From positions 1-64,000 of the forward strand of contig CAKRZX010000011.1 of assembly GCA_934434555.1 (NCBI GenBank): DNA of 64,000 bases, in the 5' to 3' direction. Under the pieces are notes generated by a model. The model was not told where the DNA came from and did not search any database. It was given only the letters and a program-made list of their open reading frames with translations. Both the position numbers and the translations under genes were made by a program. Positions 16,912 through 25,407 of the stretch are shown in pieces. Positions within the stretch are counted from its first letter, which is position 1. Each line of letters begins with the position of its first letter. This DNA comes from an uncultured Clostridia bacterium (lineage in GTDB: Bacteria > Bacillota > Clostridia > Christensenellales > QALW01).

Positions 16912-17502
16912 ATGATTAATTTACGGGATTATCTTAAAAATAAAGTGTGCCAAGTTGTTTCGGAGTGGGACGAAGAAAAAATTTATGCGATTTCGTTTCT
17001 TGTATATTCAAACGAGGCATATGAGTATGACGGCTGTTCAAATGTGACCGAATTTTCGGTAAGTTACAACACCGAAGATGATTGCAGCAGTGCGGACGAC
17101 CTTTCGGAAGAACGTTGGAATTATGCTTTCTGGCGCCAGAACGAAACGCCGATAATAGACACCGAATACGGCGGAATGGACGTTCTGTTTGACTGGTATA
17201 AGGAAAACGGCATAGAAAATATCGGCTATGAGGATTATGAAAACTGTTATGACAGCGAAATGAGATACATAGGAAAAGGACCCGTTGGGTATATCGAATT
17301 GCTTGCGGAGATAACGGCGGTTGCAAAAGAGTTGCAGGAAAGCGGTTTTGTTGAGAAGAAGTTCGGCAAGCGCATTCCTATAATTATTCACGACTTTGAT
17401 TATGCGTGGTATACCGTAGACGCCACAAAACAAGCGAACCCTAACGGAGAAGCCGACAGGTTTCTTGCGGCAATCAGGGAATGGGGACTGATTGAGGAGT
17501 GA
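16912..17502 (+). CDS. DUF4303-like protein, candidate orphan immunity protein
   Basis: The 196-residue acidic, soluble protein has IYAISFLVYSN near residue 25 and ERWNYAFWRQNE near ~68, a pattern I associate with DUF4303 proteins, though the match is from memory. It is followed by two membrane proteins and an RHS head fragment, so this looks like a second immunity array. A GGAG site lies seven bases before the ATG. Confidence 0.55.
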   Translation: MINLRDYLKNKVCQVVSEWDEEKIYAISFLVYSNEAYEYDGCSNVTEFSVSYNTEDDCSSADDLSEERWNYAFWRQNETPIIDTEYGGMDVLFDWYKENGIENIGYEDYENCYDSEMRYIGKGPVGYIELLAEITAVAKELQESGFVEKKFGKRIPIIIHDFDYAWYTVDATKQANPNGEADRFLAAIREWGLIEE

Positions 17503-17507
17503 AGTCA

Positions 17508-18311
17508 GTGACGGCAATAAAACGCGCTATAACTATCTTTCTTGTCGGCGTGCTGCTTTCTTTAATTACAGAGGTGTATCGTTACTTATACGATAATTCG
17601 ATAATTAAAATGCAGATGCCGCTTATCCTGTTTACAATAATTTATATTGTTGCGGTTTCCGTTTTTTCGGCAAAGAAAATGCAGAAGTGCATCTGCAATG
17701 AAGTTGTTATGGTACATGGGGCAGTGTATTACTTTTGCCGAATGAGAAATGCAGTAATATATGAAGATATCGTCAATTTTGCGGTATATGGTGTTGCTGC
17801 ATTAGTGTATTGCTTTTTCCTGATGATTTTAGGACAAATAGCCGTACTTATATTGAGTGGAATATCTAAGAATGCTTATGCGAGAGAAACATCAATAATA
17901 GATGTTCTTATAGGCGGAACATGCGGAATTTCTATTTTTGGTTTCAGTGTGGTGAAAATCTATCCATTGGGAATATTTGCGAAGAATATAGCCCTTTATC
18001 CGATTGGATTATCGATAAGCGCTTTACTTGATTTTGCTTTGCTGTTTGGCTTTTATATGCTTTTGTTCAGGAGTAGATTGGAGAAAAAAGAAATATGCTT
18101 TTTCAGCGCCGGAGCGTCACTGCATATAATTGCGTTTTTTGTATATGCCGTGGCTTCGATTTGGAATGAAACAGATGCATCATTGAACGGGACGGTGAGT
18201 TTTAAAGCATTATGGTTATTTCCGATTATAATTCATACATTCTGTATATGTGCGCTTGTGGCAGTGCGGACAATTAAATGTCTTATTAAATTGATTGGGG
18301 AGAATAAATGA
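17508..18311 (+). CDS. Multi-span membrane protein, candidate orphan immunity protein
   Basis: I choose GTG 17508, eight bases after GAGGAG; GTG 17499 would overlap the previous gene. The 267-residue product has about seven membrane segments (ITIFLVGVLLSLIT, YCFFLMILGQIAVLIL, ALLDFALLFGFYMLLF, LFPIIIHTFCICALVAV). No family or motif is recognised. It is probably cotranscribed with the DUF4303-like gene. Confidence 0.55.
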   Translation: MTAIKRAITIFLVGVLLSLITEVYRYLYDNSIIKMQMPLILFTIIYIVAVSVFSAKKMQKCICNEVVMVHGAVYYFCRMRNAVIYEDIVNFAVYGVAALVYCFFLMILGQIAVLILSGISKNAYARETSIIDVLIGGTCGISIFGFSVVKIYPLGIFAKNIALYPIGLSISALLDFALLFGFYMLLFRSRLEKKEICFFSAGASLHIIAFFVYAVASIWNETDASLNGTVSFKALWLFPIIIHTFCICALVAVRTIKCLIKLIGENK

Positions 18312-18376
18312 GTCTTATAAGAGACTATTGCTTTATCCCAAATGTATTTGATTCGGATTTGCCGAGGACGGAATAA
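18308..18376 (+). other. 22-codon reading frame, possible gene fragment
   Basis: ATG 18308 overlaps the preceding stop as ATGA and opens a 22-codon frame (MSLIRDYCFIPNVFDSDLPR...). It looks like a cut-off gene end but matches nothing I recognise. Confidence 0.3.
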
Positions 18377-18395
18377 ATAATGGGAGATTGATACG

Positions 18396-18818
18396 ATGCT
18401 TAAAACGATTTTCTTGTTGGCGCTGACTTCTATTATGTATCTTGTGATTTATTTATATTTTTACATTGTTCTTATTGATGATTGTTATTTTTATTACGGT
18501 AAAAATGCTGAAAAGTGGAGGAAAAAAACAAAAGGATTCTGGCGAAAGTTTTTCTTTATTGATATAAGAGATAAAGTGGTTATTTGGCACTATGTTTTGT
18601 TTTGGAGTAGTTTTATTACATTTGTCCTAACAGAGATTTTTATTGTTACTTGCAGTTTCTTAAAGGCGGAACAGGTGAAAGTTGTAATCTATATTTTGAT
18701 AGTCCTCTATTCATTATCAGTTATACCTATTACTTATGTTCGCCTTGGATTGTACTGGCCTAACCGAAGCGGAAAAATAAAAGACAGGAAAAAGTATAAA
18801 AAAGAGCATTTTAAGTAA
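18396..18818 (+). CDS. Small membrane protein of unknown function
   Basis: The 140-residue product has an N-terminal membrane span (LKTIFLLALTSIMYLVIYLYF), a basic cytoplasmic loop (KWRKKTKGFWRKFF) and two more spans (WSSFITFVLTEIFIVTC, VVIYILIVLYSLSVIPI), ending in a Lys-rich tail. GGGAG lies ten bases upstream of the ATG. Its place between other orphan genes and an RHS head suggests an immunity role, but nothing in the sequence proves this. Confidence 0.5.
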   Translation: MLKTIFLLALTSIMYLVIYLYFYIVLIDDCYFYYGKNAEKWRKKTKGFWRKFFFIDIRDKVVIWHYVLFWSSFITFVLTEIFIVTCSFLKAEQVKVVIYILIVLYSLSVIPITYVRLGLYWPNRSGKIKDRKKYKKEHFK

Positions 18819-18859
18819 CGACGCTAATTTTGAGATGTAAGGAAGTGAGAACAAAATAA

Positions 18860-19234
18860 ATGAATCTTCGTAAACTGATTTCAATAGCACTATCCTGTGC
18901 AATTGCAGTCACGACATTAAGTGTTGTGGCAAGCGCAAAGAGTGCGAAAATTGAAGATGTGCCGATTGCAACGGAGAATGTTGAACTTGCAGAACCGGAA
19001 AAAATGGTGTCAGACAATTTTTGCAAAGTGCCGAAACTTGTTTGGCGTTCGATTGATATTTTGATAAATATCGATGGAGCGCAGAAGCGGACAACCTTTA
19101 TGTTCGGCAACGACAGCATTGTTACGGGCGTAAAATACAACGGGGTTGAAAAGATTTCGTATACATATGACTTGCTTAAACGGCAGACGAAAAAGACGGT
19201 AAACACTACCGTGCCGTTTACAACATCTTGCTAA
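18860..19234 (+). pseudogene. Orphan RHS head, truncated copy of the second RHS gene
   Basis: The 124-codon frame is nearly identical to the start of the RHS gene at 2366: signal peptide LRKLISIALSCAIAVTTLSVV, leader DVPIATENVELAEPE, and the first YD repeat SYTYDLLKRQTKK. It stops right after TTVPFTTSC, where the full copy continues with more repeats. The toxin and core are missing. It still has a ribosome site and could make a secreted 124-residue peptide. Confidence 0.8.
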
Positions 19235-19246
19235 TTTTAATATAAT
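19217..19246 (+). promoter_or_regulatory. Possible promoter made partly from RHS sequence
   Basis: TTTACA at 19217-19222, inside the truncated RHS head, and TATAAT at 19241-19246 are 18 bases apart and precede the MBL-fold genes. The -35 half is RHS sequence shared with the intact gene, while the -10 half lies after the truncation point. Confidence 0.5.
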
Positions 19247-19269
19247 TTGTGCGAAAAGAGGTTGATATT

Positions 19270-20040
19270 GTGGAAGTTAAGATTCTCGGCAGCACGGCAA
19301 GCATTCCTGATGTGGGGAACGATTGCCCTTGCTTTCTTGTCAATGAAGAGTTTTTGATTGATTGCGGTTTTAATGTTCTTTCGGATTTAAGAGAAACAAA
19401 CTGTGATTTGTCAAAAATAAGGTATATCATTTTTACTCATATGCATCACGACCATTACTTAGGTCTTGCGGGGCTGATTTTTTATTATATACACAGCAGA
19501 GTGCTTGATATAAGTGATCTTACCATCATAGGTCCTAAGAATAATTTATGCGATGTGCTTGAAAAAACTTACGGATATTTGCAGATTGAAAAGTATTTTT
19601 CAAAAATTAAACTTCCGAAAGTTATGGAACTTTCGGGTAATGAAAAGTTCACTTTGTCAGATTGCGACTTTGAAACAAAGACGGGCAACCATTCGGTATT
19701 TGCAATTAAGTACCGCATGACGGAAAAAAGTACCGGCAGTTCCCTTGCGGTAGCCGGAGATACATCGTTTAATCCGTCCGATTCGGAATTTTTTAAAGCA
19801 TGCGATCTTCTTATTCATGATTCTACTTTAGGTGTCTGCGACAAAGAAATATTAAATCACCGTCCGAACGGCCATTCCACGATATTCGAGGCGGTAAAGG
19901 CTGCGGAATGTGCGGAAATAAAAAATCTTATTCCTATGCATATGTCGGTTAAGAGCGCACAGAAAGCAGTAGATACAGTTAAAAGCCTTACGGATGTTAA
20001 TTTGATTGCACCCGAAAGAGGAAAAACATACAGATTTTAG
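19270..20040 (+). CDS. MBL-fold metallohydrolase, RNase Z-like
   Basis: The GTG at 19270, eight bases after AAGAGG, gives a 256-residue protein. It carries the metal motif THMHHDH at ~57, AVAGDTSF near ~160 and the later metal ligands PMHMS near ~225, as in RNase Z and AtsA-type MBL hydrolases. The long exosite expected of true RNase Z is not evident, so the substrate is uncertain. It pairs with the next MBL gene in a short operon. Confidence 0.8.
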   Translation: MEVKILGSTASIPDVGNDCPCFLVNEEFLIDCGFNVLSDLRETNCDLSKIRYIIFTHMHHDHYLGLAGLIFYYIHSRVLDISDLTIIGPKNNLCDVLEKTYGYLQIEKYFSKIKLPKVMELSGNEKFTLSDCDFETKTGNHSVFAIKYRMTEKSTGSSLAVAGDTSFNPSDSEFFKACDLLIHDSTLGVCDKEILNHRPNGHSTIFEAVKAAECAEIKNLIPMHMSVKSAQKAVDTVKSLTDVNLIAPERGKTYRF

Positions 20041-20060
20041 ATTTTTTTGAGGTGTATAAA

Positions 20061-20861
20061 ATGAGAATTATTACTCTGGGGACAAGTCACGGGGATTCCA
20101 CGTTTAACCGTTTTAATTCTTCGACGCTTTATGAAACTTCATCGGGGCGTCTTTACTTGGTAGACGCAGGGGCTCCATGCGAGGCGCTTATTCGCAGAAA
20201 AGGGCTTAATATAAAAGACTTAAAGGCTGTTTTTATCACACATATGCACGATGACCACGCGGGCGGTCTTTCGGGTCTTATAAAGCAGACTACGAAATAC
20301 GGGAAGGAAAGAAGTTTTGACTTAAAGATATATCTTCCGGAGTCAAGGGCAATAAATGCGCTCAAAGAATGGGTGAAGGTTCTTCACGAAAACGCGGAAG
20401 ACAGTATTCTTGACTACTGTTCCGTGACGGACGGAGAGATCTATTCTGACGATGAACTGACGGTCACCGCTATTCGCACCAAGCATTTAAGAACGATAAG
20501 CCGCACAGAAGGCGATCCGTGCAGTTTTGCTTATGTTTTGGATTTTAAGAAGGAAAACAAAAAAATCCTTCATTCGGGCGACCTTTGGATCGACTTTTCG
20601 GATTTTCCGAAAATTGCCCTTGAAGAGCACTTTGATCTGTGCCTTTTAGAGGCCACACACTACAAACCCGCTGTTGCGGCTGAAATTTTAAAAGATGCGA
20701 AGTTTGACAGACTGATATTTGTCCACGTTTTTGATAAATGGCATATCAGGGTTTATGACGGTTGGAAAACGGATAATGGCGAAAAAGACTTGCTTGATTA
20801 CTATAAGTCTTTACCGTATCCCGTCAGCATTTCGCATGACGGCGATGAGTTTTTGTTATAA
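20061..20861 (+). CDS. MBL-fold metallohydrolase
   Basis: ATG 20061 follows GAGG by nine bases. The 266-residue protein has ITLGTSHGDST at the N-terminus, the zinc motif THMHDDHAGG at ~67, HSGDLW at ~175 and further ligands at LLEATHY and FVHVF. It is only distantly similar to the neighbouring MBL protein, mainly in the metal motifs. The family covers many esterase, phosphodiesterase and lactonase activities, so no specific substrate is assigned. Confidence 0.8.
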   Translation: MRIITLGTSHGDSTFNRFNSSTLYETSSGRLYLVDAGAPCEALIRRKGLNIKDLKAVFITHMHDDHAGGLSGLIKQTTKYGKERSFDLKIYLPESRAINALKEWVKVLHENAEDSILDYCSVTDGEIYSDDELTVTAIRTKHLRTISRTEGDPCSFAYVLDFKKENKKILHSGDLWIDFSDFPKIALEEHFDLCLLEATHYKPAVAAEILKDAKFDRLIFVHVFDKWHIRVYDGWKTDNGEKDLLDYYKSLPYPVSISHDGDEFLL

Positions 20862-20917
20862 TTTCCGAAATTTGCGAAAATGTCAGGATTAAGGATTCCT
20901 TGTACTTATTGCAATGA

Positions 20918-21022
20918 ATTTGCTTGCTTAAAGAGGGCGAAACCATTATTATGCCCAAAGATGTTCCGCACGCGGTTTACGGCGAAGAAAAGTTCAAAAT
21001 GCAATTGAGTGTTTCGTATTAA
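20918..21022 (+). pseudogene. Cupin C-terminal remnant
   Basis: An open stretch without a start codon reads LLKEGETIIMPKDVPHAVYG and ends FKMQLSVSY-stop. This is the second half of a small cupin (the EGE...P...H pattern). The N-terminal half is missing, so the gene is dead. Confidence 0.65.
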
Positions 21023-21043
21023 ACGCGGTGTTTTGAGGTAAGT

Positions 21044-21235
21044 GTGGGCAAATATAATCTGCTTTGGGACTACGTAAGAAAAAACGGAAATGCGACTGTT
21101 TCTTTTGATGAGGCGGAGAAAATCGCGGGAGTGCCGATAGACCATTCTTTTTTGAAGTATAAAAAAGAACTTGACGGATACAGGATAAAGATATCGTTAA
21201 AAGAAAAGATAATCAGGTTTGAAAAGACCGATTGA
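21044..21235 (+). CDS. Small conserved-looking protein
   Basis: The 63-residue frame starts at GTG 21044, eight bases after GAGG. It reads like a compact domain (YNLLWDYVRKNGNATVSFDEA, then GVPIDHSFLKYKKEL and IKISLKEKIIRFEK). I have a sense of having seen the PIDHSFL motif in small Firmicutes proteins, but I can name no family. Its function is unknown. Confidence 0.6.
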   Translation: MGKYNLLWDYVRKNGNATVSFDEAEKIAGVPIDHSFLKYKKELDGYRIKISLKEKIIRFEKTD

Positions 21236-21250
21236 GTTTTTGAGGGAAAT

Positions 21251-21941
21251 ATGGAATACAGAAAATTCGGCAATACGGTTAGGGTTGCGGCACCTATCCA
21301 AACCACGCCTTAAACCGATTCTTTTTCCGCTTTTCTGCGTTGCCGAAACTTGAAATACTCCCGGTATTCCTTCGCTCCGCCGCCTTGAAAAACGAAAAAA
21401 TAATTCGGTTTAAGGTCGGAGATTCGTAAAAATGTGCAGATACAAGGAAAAGCGGTGAGATAATATAGGGAAATATATAAGCCGCTTTGACGCCGTAGAT
21501 GTGCGTTTTTTGCACATTTGAACGGGTTCGGATGGGTGTCGTAACCCTATTGCGCGTATAGACAGGGGCGAAGAGATTCTCGAAAGCGTAAAAAGAATTG
21601 CTTTGGCGGAAAATATAAAACTGGCGTCGGTAAGTGCCCTTGGCGCGGTTGACGATTTTACTGTCGGCGTCTATAATGTGGACGAAAAAAAGTATTATTC
21701 AAATAATTTTACGGGCAGTTTTGAAATTGTATCGCTTACGGGAACGATAAACACAATGAACAATGATTTCTACGCCCATTTGCATATGAGCGCGGGCAAC
21801 GGCAAAGGCGAAGTGTTCGGCGGACATCTTAATAAAGCCACGGTCAGCGCAACCTGTGAAATGGTGATAACCTTAATAAACGGCAGAGTTGACAGAGAAT
21901 ACGACGAAATAACGGGACTTAATCTGTTTAAGTTCGTGTAA
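21251..21941 (+). pseudogene. PPC/DUF296 domain gene split by a 266-bp insertion
   Basis: The frame starts MEYRKFGNTV at 21251, is interrupted by 21282-21547, and resumes as IARIDRGEEILESVKRIAL to 21941. Removing the element and one TA rejoins GTT ATT GCG in frame, giving a ~140-residue PPC/DUF296 protein. The family signature is intact: VSALGAVDDFTVGVYN, FEIVSLTGTI, FYAHLHMS and the metal/nucleotide-site GGHL. The downstream part could still be translated from TTG 21603, but it would lack the first strand. Confidence 0.88.
21282..21547 (+). mobile_element. Structured MITE-like element, copy 2, TA target site
   Basis: The 266-bp element lies between two TA dinucleotides. Its ends pair over 23 bases with 19 matches (21282-21304 with 21525-21547). 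Inner stems are 21308-21317 with 21406-21415, 21430-21438 with 21511-21519 and 21449-21455 with 21482-21488, plus the hairpin AATAC-TCCCG-GTATT near 21355. Each corresponds in position to a stem in the element at 9100-9373 but with different bases. Loops such as TAATAT-x-GGG are kept. No protein is encoded. Confidence 0.85.
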
Positions 21942-21955
21942 AAGGAGAAACGGCA

Positions 21956-22708
21956 ATGAATACTTTTTTCAGGCGCAGGAAAACGTGGATAACGTCTGCA
22001 CATCAGGGATTTGTAAAGGGAGAAATGCATTCAAACACTCTTGCGGCGTACGCTTTGGCGGCGCAAAAGGGCGCGGATATGATTGAAACGGACGCACGAA
22101 TGACGTCGGACGGCGTAATTATAGTCAATCACGACCCGATTGTCCGCGGGTTTGACGAAAACGGCGAAATAAAAGAATATGTTATTTCCGAAACCGACAG
22201 CGAAACAATAACAAAACTGCATTTAGTAAAAAACGGCGGGGAACACGACAGGGTTCCGACGCTTGAACAAACGCTTGATTTTGCATATAAAAACGGAATG
22301 TGCGTAAATATCGACCTTAAAGAGGGCATAAAAAACGCCGCGCGCGTTGCCGAACTTGTTATAAATTCGGGAATGCGGGGAAGAGTGGTTTATGCCACAA
22401 ACGCGTCGGGAGCGGAAGCGATAAATCTTATCCTTTCCATAGACCCGGAAGCACGGTTTATTGACACGCCGCTGAATTTTACCCGTGAAAAATTGCAGTC
22501 GGTTCGGGATTATCCGTCGAAATGCTATGCCTATACGGGCGATTTCTCAGAGGAAAATATTTCAAGGATACGCAAAAGCGGCTGTATGCTGGCGGCGATA
22601 TCGCTGAACGAATCAAATATAAAAGCGGCGTTTGCGTTCCACCCGGATATGGCTGAATATCCCCACACAAGCGATTTTGAGGAAATAGAAAAATTGCTTG
22701 ATTTATAA
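21956..22708 (+). CDS. Glycerophosphodiester phosphodiesterase-family protein
   Basis: The 250-residue protein shows the GDPD pattern: SAHQGFVKGEMHSNTLAAYALA with HQG in place of HRG and SNT in place of ENT, GADMIETDARMTSDGVIIVNHDP, and VNIDLKEG. The two His residues and the E/D metal ligands are present, so an active phosphodiesterase is likely. Such enzymes release glycerol phosphate from deacylated phospholipids or wall polymers. The AAAGGAGAAACGGCA site supports the ATG. A terminator follows. Confidence 0.8.
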   Translation: MNTFFRRRKTWITSAHQGFVKGEMHSNTLAAYALAAQKGADMIETDARMTSDGVIIVNHDPIVRGFDENGEIKEYVISETDSETITKLHLVKNGGEHDRVPTLEQTLDFAYKNGMCVNIDLKEGIKNAARVAELVINSGMRGRVVYATNASGAEAINLILSIDPEARFIDTPLNFTREKLQSVRDYPSKCYAYTGDFSEENISRIRKSGCMLAAISLNESNIKAAFAFHPDMAEYPHTSDFEEIEKLLDL

Positions 22709-22713
22709 ATTTT

Positions 22714-22742
22714 AATCCACTCTGTTCAGAATGGATTTTTTT
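22714..22742 (+). terminator. Likely Rho-independent terminator
   Basis: ATCCACTCTG and CAGAATGGAT pair with one mismatch and are followed by TTTTTTT, just after the GDPD-like gene. Confidence 0.65.
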
Positions 22743-22792
22743 GTAAAAGAATTGCGATAAAAATGTGAAAGGAAGAAAAATACCGTTTGCTT

Positions 22793-22849
22793 TTTTCGAC
22801 ACAATATGATATCATTATAAAGATGTTGTGCGCATGGAATCCGCGCAAC
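22793..22849 (+). promoter_or_regulatory. Promoter region of the lipid operon with palindrome and leader hairpin
   Basis: A weak -35 (TTTTCG, 22793-22798) and TATAAA (22816-22821) are 17 bases apart. The perfect palindrome ATGATATCAT lies in the spacer at 22806-22815. In the leader, GTTGTGCGC and GCGCAAC (22825-22849) can form a hairpin. The palindrome is a plausible operator site. Confidence 0.5.
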
Positions 22850-22879
22850 TTTGACACTTGAAGATGAAGGAAAACCGAA

Positions 22880-24790
22880 GTGCAGAAACTTTATAATTTA
22901 GGCGGTTGCCGTACGATAGACGAATTTGTAAACAAAAAACTTAATATCCTTAAAAACACGGAACGGACGTTTGATGCGCTGTTTCCGCTTATGTTTTCCG
23001 AAAGCGAAAATGTGCTTTATGAGCAGAGTATCGGATTCAAAACGGTAAAAACCACATATGGTGAGTGCAAAACGGAAATTTTGCATCTTGCGGGGATTTT
23101 GAAGAATACACTTTCCTTTGCACCCGAAAATGCGGTTGTGGGGATTTATATGGAAAACAGCCTTGAATGGATTGAAATATTCTGGGCGGTTATAATGGCG
23201 GGATTCAGACCGCTGCTTATGAATCTGCGCCTTTCGGATTCAGTTCTTGAAAACGTGCTTGATGACGTTGACGCCTGCGCGGTTATTTCGGATAAAAAAT
23301 CATTCTCAAAAAAGACTTTTACCGTCAATGAGATAAAAAAAGGAACTGAAACGGCTGAACTCGGCAAAGCGGGCACGGAACTGCTTGTAATGTCGTCGGG
23401 AACGTCGGATAAAGTGAAAATCTGCGCGTACACTGCCGAAAATATTTTTTATCAGATTAAAGACAGCGGATTTATAGTTAAAACAAGCAAAGAGATTTCA
23501 CGCCATTATAACGGCGAACTGAAACTGCTTACCTTTTTGCCTTTTTACCATATATTCGGGCTGTTTGCCGTATACTTTTGGTTTACATTCTTTTCGCGAA
23601 CACTTGTACATCTTCCCGACCTTACGCCGGAAGCGATCCTTCAAACCGTGCGCGAACATTCGGTAACGCATATATTCGCCGTTCCGCTTTTCTGGGAAAA
23701 GGTTTATTCTTCCGCAATGCGTCAGATTCATCTGCGCGGAGAACAAACGGAAAAGAGATTTGAAAAGGGTGTAAAAACAGCGCGGAAACTCGATAAAATC
23801 CCGTGCCTGAAAAAAGCGTTTTCAAAAATTGCTTTCAGGGAGATACGGGAAAACATTTTCGGCGAAAGCATATCATTTTTAATAAGCGGCGGCAGTGTGC
23901 TTGACAATAAGGTGCTTGAATTCTTCTCTTTTATCGGCTATCATCTTGTAAACGGCTACGGAATGAGTGAAACGGGCATAACTTCGGTTGAACTTGACAA
24001 AAAGTATATTACCTCCGGTTCGGTGGGAAAACCCTTTCCGTCGCTTGAATATTTTATTGATTCTGACGGTGTGCTTTCGGTAAGGGGAATGTCAACCGCC
24101 AAGTACGTTCTTTGCGGAAAAGAGAAAACTCTCGTTTGCGGCGAAAAATTCCTGACACGCGATTTGGCAGAGGAAAAAGACGGGCATTATTATATTCTCG
24201 GCAGAGAGGACGATGTTATAATCTCTTCTTCCGGCGAAAATCTCAATCCCGCGCTGGCAGAACCTCTGCTTTGCCCCAAAGGCGCAAACGATGTATGCCT
24301 TGTCCCGGGCAAAAACGGTTCCGCGGCTGTATTGCTCATCTCGGTTTCAAAGTATAAATCGGATTTAGCGGGCGTTCTGAACGAGGCAAAGGAACTGCTT
24401 TGTAAACATAATTTTTCTTCGCTTGTTGGCAGGACGGTGCTTGTAAGCGACGGATTTATTGAAGCCGACGGATTTAAGAAAAACAGAAAGCATATTGCGC
24501 AAAAGTATTATGAAAAAGGCTTTTCCGTTATCAATGCGGAAAAAGCCGACGAAAACGCACGGCGCAGTGCAGTTGAAGAGCGTATTGCGGAACTTTTTGC
24601 GCTTGTTCTCGGGAAAGAAAGCGTAGGATATACGGAGGATTTCTTCCTTGACGCGGGCGGCACAAGCCTTGAATACTTTGCGCTTATTTCGGAACTGAAA
24701 AAAGAATTTGAAATTGATTTCCCGCTTGACGAAAGCGAAGAGTTGCGCACTCCGAAAGCGTTTTTTGAGTATATCAGGGACAGAATATGA
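22880..24790 (+). CDS. AMP-forming acyl ligase fused to an acyl carrier domain
   Basis: Starting at GTG 22880 (AAGG upstream), the 636-residue protein has an adenylation domain (~1-525) and a carrier domain (~555-636). Adenylation motifs are recognisable but drifted: MSSGTSDKVK instead of SGTTGxPK, NGYGMSETG, TRDLA instead of TGDLA, and GREDDVIISSSGENLNP. The carrier has DAGGTSLEY, whose Ser would carry phosphopantetheine. It probably activates an acyl chain and loads it on its own carrier. It is the first gene of a packed lipid operon; the next ATG overlaps its stop by four bases. Confidence 0.85.
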   Translation: MQKLYNLGGCRTIDEFVNKKLNILKNTERTFDALFPLMFSESENVLYEQSIGFKTVKTTYGECKTEILHLAGILKNTLSFAPENAVVGIYMENSLEWIEIFWAVIMAGFRPLLMNLRLSDSVLENVLDDVDACAVISDKKSFSKKTFTVNEIKKGTETAELGKAGTELLVMSSGTSDKVKICAYTAENIFYQIKDSGFIVKTSKEISRHYNGELKLLTFLPFYHIFGLFAVYFWFTFFSRTLVHLPDLTPEAILQTVREHSVTHIFAVPLFWEKVYSSAMRQIHLRGEQTEKRFEKGVKTARKLDKIPCLKKAFSKIAFREIRENIFGESISFLISGGSVLDNKVLEFFSFIGYHLVNGYGMSETGITSVELDKKYITSGSVGKPFPSLEYFIDSDGVLSVRGMSTAKYVLCGKEKTLVCGEKFLTRDLAEEKDGHYYILGREDDVIISSSGENLNPALAEPLLCPKGANDVCLVPGKNGSAAVLLISVSKYKSDLAGVLNEAKELLCKHNFSSLVGRTVLVSDGFIEADGFKKNRKHIAQKYYEKGFSVINAEKADENARRSAVEERIAELFALVLGKESVGYTEDFFLDAGGTSLEYFALISELKKEFEIDFPLDESEELRTPKAFFEYIRDRI

Positions 24791-25407
24791 TTCGGTTTGT
24801 AAATTTTATTACCAAACTTACCGCGTGGCCCGTGCAGAAAATTCTTTTCCGCACACACATTTATTATGAGAACAAAAACGTGCAGTCGCGGAAGATAAAG
24901 GGCAGGGCGATTATCGTTTCAAACCACACGTCGGTTTACGATTACGCGGTGTTCCTGTTCGTGTTTCCGTTCAGGACTCTAAGGTATCAGATGGCGGAAG
25001 TGCTTTTTAAGAAAAAAGTGCTGGGCGTGTATCTTAAAATGCTTGGCGGAATATTTGTTGACAGGGCGAGTTTTGATTATTCCTTTATGAAAAAGTCGGA
25101 AGATATCCTTAAAAAAGGCGGTGTGGTGGGGATTTTTCCCGAAAGCCGACTTCCGAAAAAAGACGAAATTCCGCCTATTGAATTTAAGCCCGCGGCGGCA
25201 TTCCTTGCGTTAAAGACGAATACGCCCGTTATTCCCGTTTTTACAAGCGGCGGATATTTCAAAAAGCCTTGCAGGGTGGTTATCGGCAAGCCTATGGATT
25301 TAAGTATGTTTGCTGACAGCGAAAAAAGCGAAAAAGAAAATCTTGCGGATATCTCCGCGATAATGCGCGAAAAAGTTATTTCGCTCGGGGAAATGTATGA
25401 GTTTTGA
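24787..25407 (+). CDS. PlsC-type acyltransferase, first of a tandem pair
   Basis: The 206-residue protein carries acyltransferase block I SNHTSVYD at ~40 (the NHX4D motif) and block III GIFPESRLPKK at ~113, where ESR replaces the usual EGTR. It probably transfers an acyl group to a lysophospholipid or related acceptor at the membrane face. Overlaps of 4 bases upstream and 11 downstream imply tight cotranscription with the ligase and a second acyltransferase. Confidence 0.85.
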   Translation: MIRFVNFITKLTAWPVQKILFRTHIYYENKNVQSRKIKGRAIIVSNHTSVYDYAVFLFVFPFRTLRYQMAEVLFKKKVLGVYLKMLGGIFVDRASFDYSFMKKSEDILKKGGVVGIFPESRLPKKDEIPPIEFKPAAAFLALKTNTPVIPVFTSGGYFKKPCRVVIGKPMDLSMFADSEKSEKENLADISAIMREKVISLGEMYEF

